Shown: positions 49,291 through 62,600 of the stretch, piece after piece
Numbering within the stretch: position 1 is the stretch's first letter
Layout of the letters: the number at the start of each line of letters is the position of its first letter
The notes under the pieces: model-generated
Database searches by the model: none
What the model was told of the DNA's origin: nothing
What the model saw: the letters and a program-made list of their open reading frames with translations, nothing else
DNA from: Dromaius novaehollandiae
Lineage: Eukaryota; Chordata; Aves; Casuariiformes; Dromaiidae
Direction of reading: 5' to 3'
NCBI RefSeq assembly: GCF_036370855.1
Contig: NC_088102.1
Location: forward strand, 71,743,601-71,807,600
Length of the DNA stretch: 64,000 nucleotides
Position numbers and translations under genes: made by a program

Positions 49291-52200
49291 TGAGTAAGCC
49301 CCTCCAGCAAGTCCCCACAAGACCCTTCCCAGGTGTTAACAACAGCCCCAGCCCCTGATTTGGTCCTGGATGAAGCTGAGGGCCTTCATTTGCACGCCCA
49401 GGGAAATCTGGTCTTCAGGATGCCCTCAGAGCATCCTGCCCTCATATCCTTGACACTCAACCTGAGCTGCTGCTCCCAGAAGCACAGGAGCTGCTGGAGG
49501 ACCCAGCACTCACCCAACTGGTGCTGGGGCAAGCTGGCTCCAACTGTCCACTGGGTGCTGGGGGAGAGGCAGAAAGGAGAGCAAGAACAGCCCCACATGC
49601 CCAGGGAGGAGAGGCTGGAGCACCTGCAGCCAGGGGCTCTGCCTTCCCAGAGATGGAGAGGTGCTGCCTGCCTAGGCTGGAGACACATTGCTTGAGCCAC
49701 TGGAGCACTGCAAGATACCTGCCAAGCCCTGCTCCTGCCCTGGCCATGCTCAGAGAGGAGGTCTTGCCAGTCTCTCTAGCAGAAGGGCAGAGTGAAACTC
49801 CCAGGACTTGTGGAAGTGGTTACTGAGGCACCATTTCCCTCCCAAGCTTGTTCTCTGGTGGAAAGGGGAAAAAGAAATAAGCACTCCTGGGGAAGGGGGC
49901 AGAAGGTCCCAGTCACTGGATACCTCTGGTTTCTGGCATCTCAGAGCAGGGGACTGCACTAGAGGTCCGGTGGGCCGCCCCTCTGCCTGGGAAGTGCTGG
50001 CAGTTGCAGGCACCTGTCCTAGAGCTCAGCTTGTAGCATGGGCAGTTCTGGAGGGAGCATTTGCTTGACCCAGGAGCCAAGGACAGAGTCCATATGGGGA
50101 AGATTTTCCTGCAGTTGGAATAATTAGGCTTAAAATTGGCAGGGGGGTGTAGTCTGGTATGAGCAGTATTGTGTCCTTGATCAATATAAGGAGAGAAATA
50201 GATTATTTAATAACATAAAGGTCTGAAGCAATGCACCAGCTCAAGAAGAGAAGAGACTGAGGTCAGAAGGACGGATATCACAGATGGACATCATTTGTAG
50301 CATATCAGTAGAAGAGCTCATACTCCTAATACAAAGGTGTTGGGAGCTAGCAGTGGGTCCATGACTGCCTCATAGGTCCCTGAAGCCAGGGGGCTTATTG
50401 TCTTGCCCAAGTGGGCAGATTCTGCTGTTGACCTGCTCTTAGGCATAAGAGTGGGCAGTCCTCATTGGTACAACCTCTCTCAGTAGACTCTTGTACAGTC
50501 ACAGTCTTTTGTTTGTGCTGAAACTGCAGAGTAGACTATTCCCCAGACTAATTCTGCAGTTAGAGTAAGGAGGACTACGGGTGTAATGCAGAGAGATGTG
50601 AGGGGTTGCTCTTATGAGTGAGACCTTAGGGTAGATCAGATATGCCATGGGTGGAGGTTACCGTGCTGAGTTTACATGCTGAGGAGCATGTAAAGATGTG
50701 TGTGGCAGTAATTAAGGCTCTGAATCCTTCATACAGTACCATGAAGTTTGCTTAGCAGAGCGGGGACATTATCCCTGCTAGTTCTGCTACTAGGGTGGTT
50801 TTCAGTGGCAGTGCTGAGGAGTAAGCAAGTAGGGATTTGAGGTCGGTTTATGATCACTGGACTATGGCTGACCCCTGATCTGCCCTGCACACCTTGCTTG
50901 GGTACCAGGGGACTGTGTCAGTGAGAACACTGCACTGCTTGCCATGTTATCATGGCTCAGCTCCCCATCCCTTGAGGAGCAGCCCTGTCTTTGCTGTGAC
51001 CTGACAGCAACAAGCATGGATACATCTCTATTCCCTACCTATGGGGTAGTGGACACGGGATGCTCAGGGCCTGTTGTATTTCTGCTCTGCCACCCAGCTC
51101 AGCTCTTCTTGTCCCCCACTCCAACACCAGGAGCAGAGCAGATGGAGAAGGAAAATCCTCTTTCTGAGGAGATGTGACCACAAGCACTTTTTACACGAGG
51201 GGTGTGGGAAGGCATATTCGAAGAGAGGAACTTCTGGTCTGGAGTAACCACCACAGCCTCGTCAGTGCACGCACCTTCCTCCTTTGCTGCTCTCTGTCCT
51301 GCACCACGGGAAATGGGGTACAAATCTGGCTCTGCTTTTCTCTGAGTCTTGGGATGTGGGTTGGGATCAGGGAGCTTCCCATTTCCTCAGCATTTGGGGC
51401 TCTCTTGACACACAAGTCTGCACCATTGAGACACTCTGGCCAAGTGAGCGTGTTCAGCTGCTAACCAGAAGGCTGGTGTTTCATGCCCATGCAGGAAGAG
51501 TCATACATTTGGGAAAGGATTCGGGAGTGCAGTGGTGCCTCATGCTCATGAGGCTACCTGTCTTCCTGCCTGCCCGACGGAGAGGGTTTTAAGGGATCAG
51601 TGTCAGCAGGAGAGTGATACTGGGGAACATCAAAAAGAGTGTCTCCCTCAAAATACTGAGGTCCTACCTCGAGACCTTTCTAAGGACTGTCACCCACCCT
51701 TGGTTTGGATCTGACACTGCTCCTGACACCCATCCTGACACCCTAAGCCCTCCCCTGTGTCCCCAGAGGGGTGGCTTCCCCTGGCAGAGGTGTACTGGGT
51801 TTGGTCTCAGACAGGTAACATAGGGGTTACCAGCAGAGAGCAGCTCAGAGAGGAAGTGCCCGAACATGAGCAGCACCTCTGGGCCCAGTGCATGCTATGG
51901 AGAAACCCTATCTACACCTGAGGGATGGGACCCAGCATTTTCAGGGGGAGATGGCATGCTGATGTCCCCAAATCCCTGTGAGTAGATTATTCCTTTTTGG
52001 AGGAAGTGGATCCTTTTGCCTACGCTTGTGCTGTGGACCTTGCAGGCAGTGCTGCCCCTCGCATGGACCTGAGTGTCCAACTCTGACCCAAGCATCAGCC
52101 ATCTTTGTGCCTCAGCAATGTTTCAGGCACTCAACCTGCAGGTCCCACTTTTTACTTTGGTTTGGGGCTGGACATGGGAGGCTTCAACACCCGCCCTTCA

Positions 52201-52869
52201 GCCATGGAGGTGCCAGGATTTGACTGCTTCCCTTCGCCAGCTCTGTTGCACTTCCCGGTAGGAGAAAGTCCTAGGTCCCCAGCAGGCCAGCCAGGCCCTT
52301 GGTGCCCAAGCTGGGCAAGTGTGACTGAGTTCCAACTCAGATTCAGCTTTCAGAGGATTTATCTAAACGTTTAAACTAATCGTGGTTTTGTTTTCCAAGG
52401 AAAACCCTGTAATTCATGCACTCATGCTACAAATCGTAATTAGGCCCTGCAAACCAACACTGTCTTTGCATGAGACTGTTATCCAAAAAGATGGGAAGTT
52501 CAGCAAACTGGGACACCCCAGTCCACAGCAAGGCTCTGAGGGAAGGCTCAAGCGCAGCAAGGGCCTGGCAGAAACACCGCCGCTCTCTGCTTGCTTGTTC
52601 CCGTTGTGCTGAATTAAAGCAAGGTGCCTTTGCTGCCCATGTGATGGCACCATCTGAACACACTCTTTTCCCTTCTGACTGCTGCTGAGGAACATTCGTC
52701 TTAACAGGCACTAAGTTCTGGGTTTTTTTCTCTTTGACTTTTGCAGGAGCTCGAACAGAAGAGTTTGTGGGAGGAACAGATTGAGCAGCTGGGACTGCAG
52801 AGGCCAACTTCCAACAGGGAGCCCGGCACGAGCGGCACCCTGACAGAGAAGATGGGATTTTGAGTGTGC

Positions 52870-53660
52870 GCCAACAGAGGGAAGCCGGAGCACCAGTGGC
52901 CAGGAACAGTCTGCAGCCTGAGGGTGCCTGACTTCAAACAGCGTGCCAACACGTAAGGCCAAAAAGCACCAACAGGAGGATGGCGAAGCACCAGCAGATG
53001 AGTACAGATTGCCAATCGAGGGAGCTCGTAATTCAGTGTGCCGACACACGTCCCCAGAAGCCTGGACTGTGCATCAGCGGAGGGAAGCTGGCGTGCCTAC
53101 GGTGTGCCACTGGACAAGAACAGACCACAAACAGCATGCCGGTGGGGGGAAATGAAGCAGCTATGCTGCGTCAGCCCACAGGGACGTATCAGAAACCAAG
53201 AGGGCCTGAAATTTGGGCATCATACCCATGCAGGTGGCCAGAGGCACGTACCACACTGCAGAGGATGAACAGAGTGCCACAGCGAGGGCCAGACTCCAAA
53301 CAGTGGATAGCCTGGGCATGCAAAAGCAACCCAGGGCATGCGTACAGAGGGATGCAGGAGCAACATGCCAACAACAGGATCCCTCAGTGCACCAGCGCAA
53401 GGGATCCACATGCCAGTGGAGCATGAATGTCACCCCAGCTGAGAGAAAGGGGTCTGGCCCCAGAGGAAAGCTGGGGCACCGAAGGTGAGCTGGCAAAGGA
53501 GACCCAGAAAGCCAACGGCACACCACTGGAGAGGAACGGATCTTGAACACAAGCCAACAGATGGAAACCAAAGCATCAGTGGCATGCCAACAGCAGGAAG
53601 ATGGATCATACATTGAGGGAGACCGCAGCTCAAATGATGCACTGATGCAGAAGTCCAGGA
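52870..53660 (+). repeat. Decayed minisatellite
   Basis: Related blocks recur irregularly: GTGCCAACAC, ATGCCAACAACAGG, ATGCCAACAGCAGG, AAGCCAACAGATGG, GGAAGC(T/C)GG, GCACCAGTGG and CTTCAAACAGCGTGCC. Spacing varies roughly from 40 to 110 bp. The low stop-codon content of the unit leaves both strands open for about 150 codons (plus 52980-53426, minus 53161-53613). I see no gene here. Confidence 0.45.
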
Positions 53661-53755
53661 GCAGAAAAAGTCACCAAAAAAGAGCAACAGAGCTTAAATA
53701 AGTCACCAGCAGGTAAAAGCTGAAGCCAGATATCCATAGCATGCCTGTGGGGTGC

Positions 53756-53756
<1 letters not shown>

Positions 53757-53794
<38 letters not shown>

Positions 53795-53805
53795 CATGTG
53801 TGTGA
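53757..53805. repeat. (TG)n microsatellite with CG tail
   Basis: About 15 uninterrupted TG units followed by CGCGCG and ATGTGTGTG. A looser TG-rich patch lies at 54060-54140. Confidence 0.95.
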
Positions 53806-56800
53806 GTAAGGGAATCTGTACCAGCAGCTGGAATGGGGCTGCAGCCTTGCGGCTCATATGTCCAGGGGCCAGCAACTGGGGAGACTGGGAATCCGGGGGA
53901 AAGCTACTGGGAATACTGAATATATAAGCTCAGCTACTGGAGGGACCCACATTGTACAAATGTGTATATATAGATGTGCCACTAATAGACCTTCCTGCTG
54001 ATCAGCCAGTGAGGGGAACAGGGTGAGGCTGTAGGCACTGTTTGTTTTTGTGTGAATGATGAGTGTTTCTGTCTGTGTTGCTCTGTGTGTACCAGACTGT
54101 GTATATGTGTGTACCATATGTGTGTGTTTGTGTGCGTGCCTGTTGGGAATACATGCACGGCCTTGCTACCAGTAGGACCTGAGGACATGGAGCTGTAGCA
54201 GCCTTGCCTCCACTGGACTAACGGATTTGACAACTCCTAGCACACACAGCCCCAAACTCGCACGGCAAAATAGCTGCCTCTACCTGGCATCAGTGCCCAA
54301 AGCAGGTCCCCATCCTCACTCGCTCTGCCCCCAACTCCCCTGGCCCCAGCACAGCCACAGCACAGCACCTACCCCCAGCAACCCTGTGGGCTCCCACAGA
54401 AAAGTCCCTTGCATGGACCGCAGCCAAAGATTCCTTGGGAAATACAGAGATTAGGGGAAGATGGGGAATGGATGCTGGAAAGCATCTTAAAGCCAGGGAA
54501 TTCGTGAGCAGATGGCCTGTCAGGAACACAGGCATCAGCAACCTGCTGCAGGGCCCTGAGCAGAGCTTGCAGGTGAGGCAGGACAAACAGGCCACAGGTG
54601 ACACCTGATCCTTGCCAATGGCTTTGGCTCCTTTCCGAGTACTGACAGCACTGGCAAACCTCTCCGAAAATGCTGGGGGTTCAAGTTGTTGGGCATCAGA
54701 GGCTCATCAAAATCCCCTGTCAAGCAAGTCTAGTCCCTTCAGACAACCCAGCACTGCGGACAGGTTCCCCCTTCTCCCCAGTCTCTCTCTCCTAAAGAGA
54801 TGCTGGGCTTCCCATGCTGTCTGCATGGCCTCCCCTCTGGCCTGTCAGGCCACACATTGCCCTCTCCTCCTTCTCTGCACAACCCAGCAGGCAGATGGAA
54901 ACAGAAGACGTTTTATAGCTTTCCATTGAGGAAGTAGCTGTTGTCATCCCTAGCCTTAATGACCTTCCTGGCAGCAACGTGGCAGGCGGCACATCAGACG
55001 CTGTCCTGCTGCCCTTCCTTCTCTCCATCAGAAGGGATCAGAGGAACTGCCTTCTGCTGGAAACTGTTCAGTTCTGTCATTGCTCACAAGTATCACAAAA
55101 CAGTTTTCTGGACAGGCAAAAAAAATGATTTTTTTTTCCCTCAGGTGTGTAGAAGGAGGAGTTGGAGAAGGCAGTCCACACGAAAATGGTCTTCAGGTGT
55201 AAAAGTGAGATGGAGGTTGTGCCTACAGTAATCCCAAAGCTAACAAAATGCTGCAGGGAATGAGGAGGGGAACAGTAGCTGCTTGTTTGGCGACACTGCT
55301 GGGAAAATTGCTTGGGGTACTTTTGTGGGGAGAGAGAGGAAAAGGACCCCTTCCCTGGCACATTTGGGAAGGGAATTTTCTCAAGGTCACCTGCTGCCAC
55401 CCATGGCTGCTGCCACACCGAGGATTGCTGCTAAAACCAGGGCATACGGCCACTGAAGAGGAAATTGGCTAAATGCCATTGCAGAGCCCACCATCCCAGC
55501 TCTTGCAGATGCCTTACGCCTCCAATGTGAAGATGGCATATCCTGTGAGCCTGTCCCCAGGCTGACATTAGGGCAGCAGTTACAGCTGTGGGCAAATGCT
55601 TGGCCTGGCACCAAGCCCTCCAGACCCAGAGCACTTCTGTAACTGCAGCCATGGTCCCCGCAGGCCCCATGCGTGCAATCCTCCATCACTGGTGTCCACA
55701 ACTGCTCTTCCAGCACCCGGGTAGGTGGAGGAGCATCTTCCCCTGCCTGGACTTTGCAGGCCTAGGTTTGCCCAGCTTTGAGCAAGGTGATTTCTGCTCC
55801 AGCATGCTAATGGGGTGGCTCTAAGGGAGTTGTGCATGCATGTATGTGTATGTGTGTGTGTCCCTTCATCACTGTGGTGGTGTCGTGTTTGGTGATGGCT
55901 GGCGGGGCAAAATTCATTGTGCTGCTATAAATACTAGACCTGCACTCCCTGGCTGCACATATCCAGCCGTGCCAGGACTGATCTGTGCCTGCCTCGTGCC
56001 CCTTGCTTTCCGTAAACACATCAGTCTGTGTCAGCCTCTCTCTCGGAGAGGTTTTTCTCGCTTCATTAAAGACAGGAGGGATCTGGCAATCAGCAGTTCT
56101 CCTTCCTGATGCCAGTCAGTTGCTTACCAAGCTGTTAGACCTTAAAAGAGTTCAAAGCTCTTTATAAACAAATTGAGGCAAGACTGGCCGGTTGCAACCT
56201 ACCTAACAGAGTTGTGGATAAAAATAAGTGGGTTATGATGAATGCTGGTCCATGTTGCAGAAAACTGAGTCAAAGAGGCTGGTGAGCACCAGGTTGCTTT
56301 TATCTGCACTTTGCTCCCTCTCACATGCGTCCTCTGTCCGTTCCAGTCCCTTCCCACACCCATATGGGTTAGGAAAACACTGTGATGTGTCTGTTCCCTT
56401 TGCCTGCCTGATGGAGAGTGCTTGCTCTTGCATGAGTGTAACATCTATTTCTCAGTTCAGTTTTCTCCTTTGCTTCGACAGAGATCATCCCTTGTTCCAT
56501 GCAAGCTACGTCAAGCACAGACCTGGGGCACAACCCTGCGCTGGCCAGAATGATCCCTAGAGGAGTGCCCAGCACCACTTCACACAGCACCGTCACAACT
56601 GCCAGTCCTTGGTGCACAAGGCAGCGGCCTGTGTGTTTGGACCTTTAGCCAGACAAAGTTAAGAAAAAGTTAAGAAAGCGAGTGTCTGGAGGGAGTCAAA
56701 TAGAAGCTCTGCAGTTTCACCCATTGACAATCCTCCCTTGGGTAGCACCAGCTTGGAGAGCAGGCTGGGCTCTGGACCTTCGGTGATGGCTGAAGACATT

Positions 56801-57634
56801 GGCCCCAGCACTTACTGGAGAGTTCTCACAGTCCCATGGGAAATGTCTGCCTGGGATCATCCTGAGCTGCCAGAGGAACTGTGCTTACACAACAAACACG
56901 CGGCTCACTCCCCACCCTCTGTTATCAGACAAACTGCACTTGTAATTACTGGGAAAATAGCTTTATTGCAATAACAAGTAAAGCTTTCCACATCTCAATC
57001 TCCACTTTCAGCAAAAGTGCAGCTTCCGAAGTCCACATAGCAAGGGCAGCTCTCCACACGAAAGGACAGCATAGCTCAGCACTAGCAACACCAGGAAGGG
57101 GAGATCTACAGAAATAAAATATAGGCTGGGAGGAGCTAAGGCATCCTTGGAACTGGTTGTCCTGTGCTTTGGTGTATGTGTGGATCCCACCAGCCACATT
57201 TTGGTTTCACTTTCTCAGGGGTTTATCTGGAGTAACTCCAAGCAATATGAAGCTTGGCTTCTAGGGTAAGGGCAGTATTGTTTGTTACTGTTGCTTCTGT
57301 AGAGGGAGACTTACCTTGCTGCAGTCCTGTGCTGTTGTGCTAAGCTGAGCAAATGAGATAAACACTAGTGACCCAGACTCCTTCTGACGCATCCTTGTAT
57401 TGGGCATTCCTGAGTTTCTTTATTGAACACTGAGCCCTCAGCAGCCCTTGTCAGCACTGTAGTTAGCCCCAAAATGGGAAAACCAGAAGCAGCACAAATT
57501 TTGTGCTGATAGATCATAGGGTGCAAATGCACACAGCCATATTATTGGCCAGTGGAAATCACTCCAGCTTTTGGTTGCCAGTGGGGGGATACTGATTGAT
57601 AAGAGGTGTAAATCTGGACTAGAGCATCACTCGG

Positions 57635-57640
57635 TTTATT
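57635..57640 (-). terminator. Candidate distal poly(A) signal of the membrane-protein gene
   Basis: AATAAA on the minus strand, about 1.4 kb past the stop codon. It would give a long 3' UTR. Further hexamers lie at about 57420 and 56960, so the true end is undecided. Confidence 0.3.
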
Positions 57641-58892
57641 GTCCATGCTGCCTGGAAGTGGTGTGCCCACTTTGCTGACTTGGGGCTTCATGGTGGGACC
57701 GTAATTGAAGACGAGACTGCTGCAGGATGAGGGAGGAGAGTTCAGTCAAGCTATGGTGCTGTCATGCTGTGAAGTCAATCTGGAGACCAACAGGCTTCCT
57801 CCTAGCTCACGTACGAGCCAAGGCAAGCACAGCAGAGCTGACTTGCTCTTAATGAACCACCTCTGCTTTCCATCTCAGTTCAGCTCTAGGTGAAGCTCAG
57901 AAGGCAATATTTCACCGGCAAAAGAGCCTGCTAGGCTCCTCATGAGTGGAGCAAGGTGGGAATGCAAAGGGGTCAGTGTCCACATGAAGCGGAGGGCAAC
58001 GAAATGACAATGACATCCAGCACTTGGAGGCAATGCTGACCTCCACCTTCAGTGGCAATGGTAAAGGGACATCTTGGACCCTGTCAGACATGGGGAACAA
58101 TGGGTTCCCTGCTGACCCACATGCAGCACCCCCTGAAATCACCCCCATTCCTGCCAAAAGCCCAGAGAACTGGAAATACCCCTGGCACTTTGTAGGCAGG
58201 TCCTGACAGGAGCCCTTCCTTCCCCCCATAGGTAGGAATCAAATAGCCCAAGAAGTACAGGACAATTAGCAGTTTTATGGCATAGAAGAACAACTGATAA
58301 AACCCTCCAGGAAAGAAATCATGTGATCAGTTCTTGCTTATCAGTGATAGAGGAAACAGCAGCTCCTGAGCACGTAAACAAGCAGCTGGTGGCAGGATGG
58401 GGACCAGGGGCAGCGTTCCTGCAGCTTCTGTTCCCGTCAGCTGTCACGTGAGCCACTCGTGCTGGGAGCATGGCCTATGGTATGGCCGAGAGCAGAGCCT
58501 AGCCCTGAAGGAGCTCCTGGATGCAGTCCTATGAGCAACTGCAAGGCTGGGGTGACCTGTGCTGCTTTTAGTCCCAGCAGCTGGCTTCAACCTGCAACAC
58601 CCTAAAGGGAACGGCCGAGCTGTCAGTGCTGGCTAATTCACCCACCAAGAAGAGATGAATACTGAGCTGCCATGAATAAACTGCAATTAGGAGCTGAGAT
58701 AACTGCTTTGAAGTCAGTTCTGCTATGCCCCGCTGTACCTGCAGCCAGTTTAGGAAATGCAATGGAAGGGGGACCCAAGTGGCAATAGGCAGGAGGGTGA
58801 AGAGATGAGAGATGTGTCTGCCCACCCCAGAAGTCTTAAGTGACATTTCAAGGTATCATTAGAAGTTTGAATTAGCTCTAATCTCTTCCGGC

Positions 58893-58898
58893 TTTAAT
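58893..58898 (-). terminator. Candidate proximal poly(A) signal (ATTAAA)
   Basis: ATTAAA on the minus strand about 140 nt after the stop codon of the membrane-protein gene, the nearest plausible signal. It would give a short 3' UTR. Confidence 0.3.
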
Positions 58899-59037
58899 CT
58901 CTGCATTCAGACAGGCAGGGCAGGCACCTTTGTCCTCCTGCAGACCAGTTTTTCTCCTGAGCAGAGAGGTGGGCTCTGCCTTGGCAAAGTGGCTGAGATT
59001 ACCCTGTGTTTTTTGAGTGGGTGCAGGCTTATTTCCA

Positions 59038-59622
59038 TTATAAAAGCTCACTGACATCTTCTGTTGCTGCATCTGTGCCAGACATGTTGATTTTCACTTC
59101 CACATCTGGGGGGAGTTGGCTCTCGGGGGCAAAGGACACCTCCGGCCTTCCATGGTAACTGTCCTCATTATAATCTTGTTCCTCCTCCTCATTTTTCTCC
59201 AGGTCTTGGTCACTGTCCTCATCATCATCTGCTGCTGCATTGTCCTCAATCACTTCAACCCCATCTCCAGCATCTGGATCCACATCAGTCTTAAACCACA
59301 CGGCTTTGTAGCCATTGTCTGCCGGATGCCTGTCTGTCTTGAGGATAGACTTCACCTCTTTCTCCTGGTTGCTCTCTTCTTCCACTTCCTGCTCCTTCTC
59401 CTCTTGGTCGAAGACGACGGTGGAAGCTGTGGAAGCCGTTGGGAGGCCATCAGTTTCTGCTGACTTGGAAGAGGGTGAGGGAAGCGATGGCTGCTCTAAC
59501 ACAGATGTCATTGACTGGACACTGCTGTTTTCTGCCGTCTCATGCTGTTTGGCACTCACATCCGGGTGTTCATCTTCCTTGTAAGCTTGGTTCTGGTAAT
59601 CATCAGGGTGGCTTTTGGAGAA
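59038..59622 (-). CDS. Last exon: acidic cytoplasmic tail
   Basis: It begins after the acceptor CTCCTGCAG in phase 0 and ends at TAA (59038-59040), 194 codons before the stop. It starts FSKSHPDDYQNQAYKED and carries KSILKTDRHPADNGYKAVWF, which looks conserved rather than random, then an Asp/Glu-rich block. It ends EDVSELL. Unbroken coding over 580 nt with a clean splice site supports a real exon. Confidence 0.8.
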   Translation of the reverse strand, partial: FSKSHPDDYQNQAYKEDEHPDVSAKQHETAENSSVQSMTSVLEQPSLPSPSSKSAETDGLPTASTASTVVFDQEEKEQEVEEESNQEKEVKSILKTDRHPADNGYKAVWFKTDVDPDAGDGVEVIEDNAAADDDEDSDQDLEKNEEEEQDYNEDSYHGRPEVSFAPESQLPPDVEVKINMSGTDAATEDVSELL

Positions 59623-62600
59623 CTGCAGGAGGAGAGACACCTTGTGATTGTAATCAAAGGAAAAGAAATGGGGGGAAAAAAAGCAAGGGGAGCTGAAGTG
59701 CCTGGACTGGTCTCTGTCTGATGTATACCAGCAACACCCTGTTGATGTTGGTGAAGGTACATTTACTTGTACCAAGTGAGTCCCATGCTGCTTACAAGGC
59801 CCAGAACAGATTTTCTTTCTGGAAGCAACTTTAATTTTTCCTTGTGTATTTTTTACACTCCCTCTCTTTCTGTAATGAAAATGAAAAATTTAACAACAAC
59901 AACCCCTCCCCACCAGTCTTGAACAATGGTGTTCTTTCCTTGCAGGTAGATCAGGGTGTGACAGATTTAGCGAGTCTAGCAAATAAACGTAACAGCTTCT
60001 CTGCTATGGTCCTCCTATTCTCTGTTCCTCAGGAGAAAATCAATTTCAAAACTACTCTAAAGCCCAGATAGCATGGAAAATTATTGGGACAACTGGTGAT
60101 GGAAGCACTGTCATTGCCTGTCTATGTCTAGCGGAACAATTCCTGCATTTTAGATGTTCAAGAGTGTTTGCTGGGATCCGTTTTTTCCTATTGTAACTAT
60201 GACTTGGCCAATATTTTCCGTAACAGAAGTTTGCACCAACTGCTTGAGAGGCAGGTGCATACTGGAGGGCAGCCAGTCCCTGGTAGACAAGGGACCTCTA
60301 TAATGAGTCATTTCCCACAGTTTGGAATTCTAGTGCTCCTTCTTCCAAGGCATGCTCCTTACAGCTGCACATAAACTCAGCCATACACAGTGCTCTTGGT
60401 CAGAAAGCTTCAGCTTCTTTTGCAGTTCAGAACTAATTGAGGCCTGGAAAAGATTAAGCTCCCCAGAAAAGCTAGTTTTTATTGTCTACATTTCTGAATC
60501 CTTTCAGATAAGCATGGGCATGTTTTCCAGGAGAGCTGAGCACCAGCAACCTTTACTAATTCACCATTCATTTGAAGTATAACCATTATTTAGGACTCTT
60601 GTCAGTGGAGTCTAGGTCCTGCAGAGTCCCATCCTAACACAGAGGCAAACATCTGGTCAGATGAATCATGCCCTGGGCTTCAGAATAACCAGATTACCAT
60701 GGACTCCAGGGACTCAAGGCTGAATAGCTCAGGTGGATACAACTATATCATACATGAGTCAAATTAGATGAGACAAATCCCCTTATAGGTCCAAAACCTG
60801 GCTGTCTAAGTCCAGGCTTTAGGATAGGATATAAAGGGTCCTTTTTCTCCATTGTCTATAAAGAGGGGATGAACAGTGATTTATAGCATGGTTTTCAGAG
60901 ACCACCTCTGATACCTGTCACATTTGTCTTAGATTTTGTGCTCCATGGTGGCATGGTCCTCTCCTTACCGTGTCTGCTCATCTACCACATGGCTCCAACA
61001 TCAGAGGACAGAAGAGAACAGTAGCAAACAACACCATATTGATGCTACTTTTGCCAGCATTGGCTCTGATATGATTCATCACCTTTGCACAAATGTATAC
61101 AGCATTTGGAGAGCCCGTCCATACTTTAACCCTCCGCAGACCTCACTTCTTACCTCTAAGAAAGTGTTAAAGTGAGTCAGGTACAAACAAAGCACGCACT
61201 TACTTTTTTTCTCACCAGATAGTTCACTGGTTTTCCATACTGTTTGTATATCATCAATCCAAGCAAGACTAAGGCAATTAATAGCAGTGCTGCTAAGGTA
61301 CCACCTAAGGCACCCATATCCTGTGCAGTGTATCTCTTGTCAGAGGAAGTATCATCTACAAGAAAAACAAACGAGTGTTACGAGGTCTAAAAATGCCAGT
61401 TAGCGTTTTAACACAACATTCATTTTAACACAACTTCATTGTGGGAGAAAGTGCCAACCAATTTCTGAAGGGCAAAGAACCATCTAGTGCTGCACAGTCT
61501 GACAGTGACAAATTTAATGTCACAGAAGGCCTTTTGTTTGCTGTCCTGTAAGCAGAGGCTTTTTTTCTTAAGGTCATCACTCAAAGAATATTGTAACTTC
61601 TAGTAAGCTACATATAAAACTATATGGAAATAGCATCCATTTACAGGGCAGTGATTTTTACCCCATCACACCTTCATTCTTGACTTTGTGATTTAACTAA
61701 ATGAATAAATACATGACTATATTAGGCAAGCAAGTGTTACAGGGAGTAGAGCTGGATCCTGCCTGTTCCTGCTTCATCCATTGCTACCGGCATGCAAAAA
61801 TGAGGTATGTTTGTTTGTATGTGTGTGCAAATGCAAAGCTTCCTTTAATCTGGAGCTTCACCTCTGAAACTGATGGTCAAATTAAAATAGGGAAAGAAAT
61901 AGGAAAAGAATAGGACTGTGCTCCTTGGGAGGGGAGGATTTGACACTGGCGTCTGTATGAACAGCCAATGCAGGTCTGACTTCCTTATGTATTAATAGAT
62001 GAGGGTGTGGTAACATATCTCTGTTATGCTGATAAAGGCAAAGATAATAGCAGTGATCCTTAGGGCCAAACAGCTGCAAATTGCAAAAGAAAAGGGTTAC
62101 GTCATGACGGTGTTCATCAGGTTATTTTGCAGAATTTATTTTTGTAATTTCTTTCTAGAGACTGATTCCTGCCCCCTAACCAGAACTGTCAGCCCCTTTC
62201 GGGACAGAGGGAAAGTGCCTTCCCTTCCCAAGTGGACGCAAGGCATTGCAGACCTCCCCGGGAGCTGTACTTATTCCATAGACCAACAGGAGCGAGTGAT
62301 GGAGCGGCAGCAGGCAGGGCTCCCTGGCTGTGCAACCAGATGGGAGCCAGCAGCCACTCAGCATCACCTGATCTCAACGAAATCAAGGGTCTTTCATTTC
62401 CAGGCAACACCCATCTGCCCACAAAGAAATCTTTCAGCTTCATCAGCAAACGTGAAAAGTGTTACAAGGTCCAAAGGACAAGAAAAAACCTTTCCTGCCC
62501 TTTTGGTAACTCTGGCAGTATATACCAGCTTTCTCAAAGAGTAGGTTATGCTCTCTGCAACGGGTCAGTACAAAAATGTCTGTACGGAGATCAACACTAT

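Larger units (their letters stand above)
44160..57600. other. Intergenic region between BUB1B and the membrane-protein gene
   Basis: No exon series or conserved protein is recognisable. 44.2-48.2 kb is AT-rich and featureless. From about 48.2 kb the sequence is GC-richer, with many open frames on both strands but no splice-consistent coding pattern. By synteny BMF could lie on this side of BUB1B, but no BH3-like motif or BMF exon was seen. Simple repeats within it are listed separately. Confidence 0.6.

Noticed and set aside
48771-49358. 195-codon plus-strand frame rich in Cys, Val and His
   Set aside because: It is translated TG/TGCA repeat, and the opposite strand is open too.
52980-53613. 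148-codon plus and 150-codon minus frames
   Set aside because: They overlap on opposite strands within a decayed repeat, with no splice sites or domain-like pattern.
62026-62544. 172-codon plus-strand frame
   Set aside because: No recognisable domain, unremarkable composition, and it lies inside an intron of the minus-strand gene.
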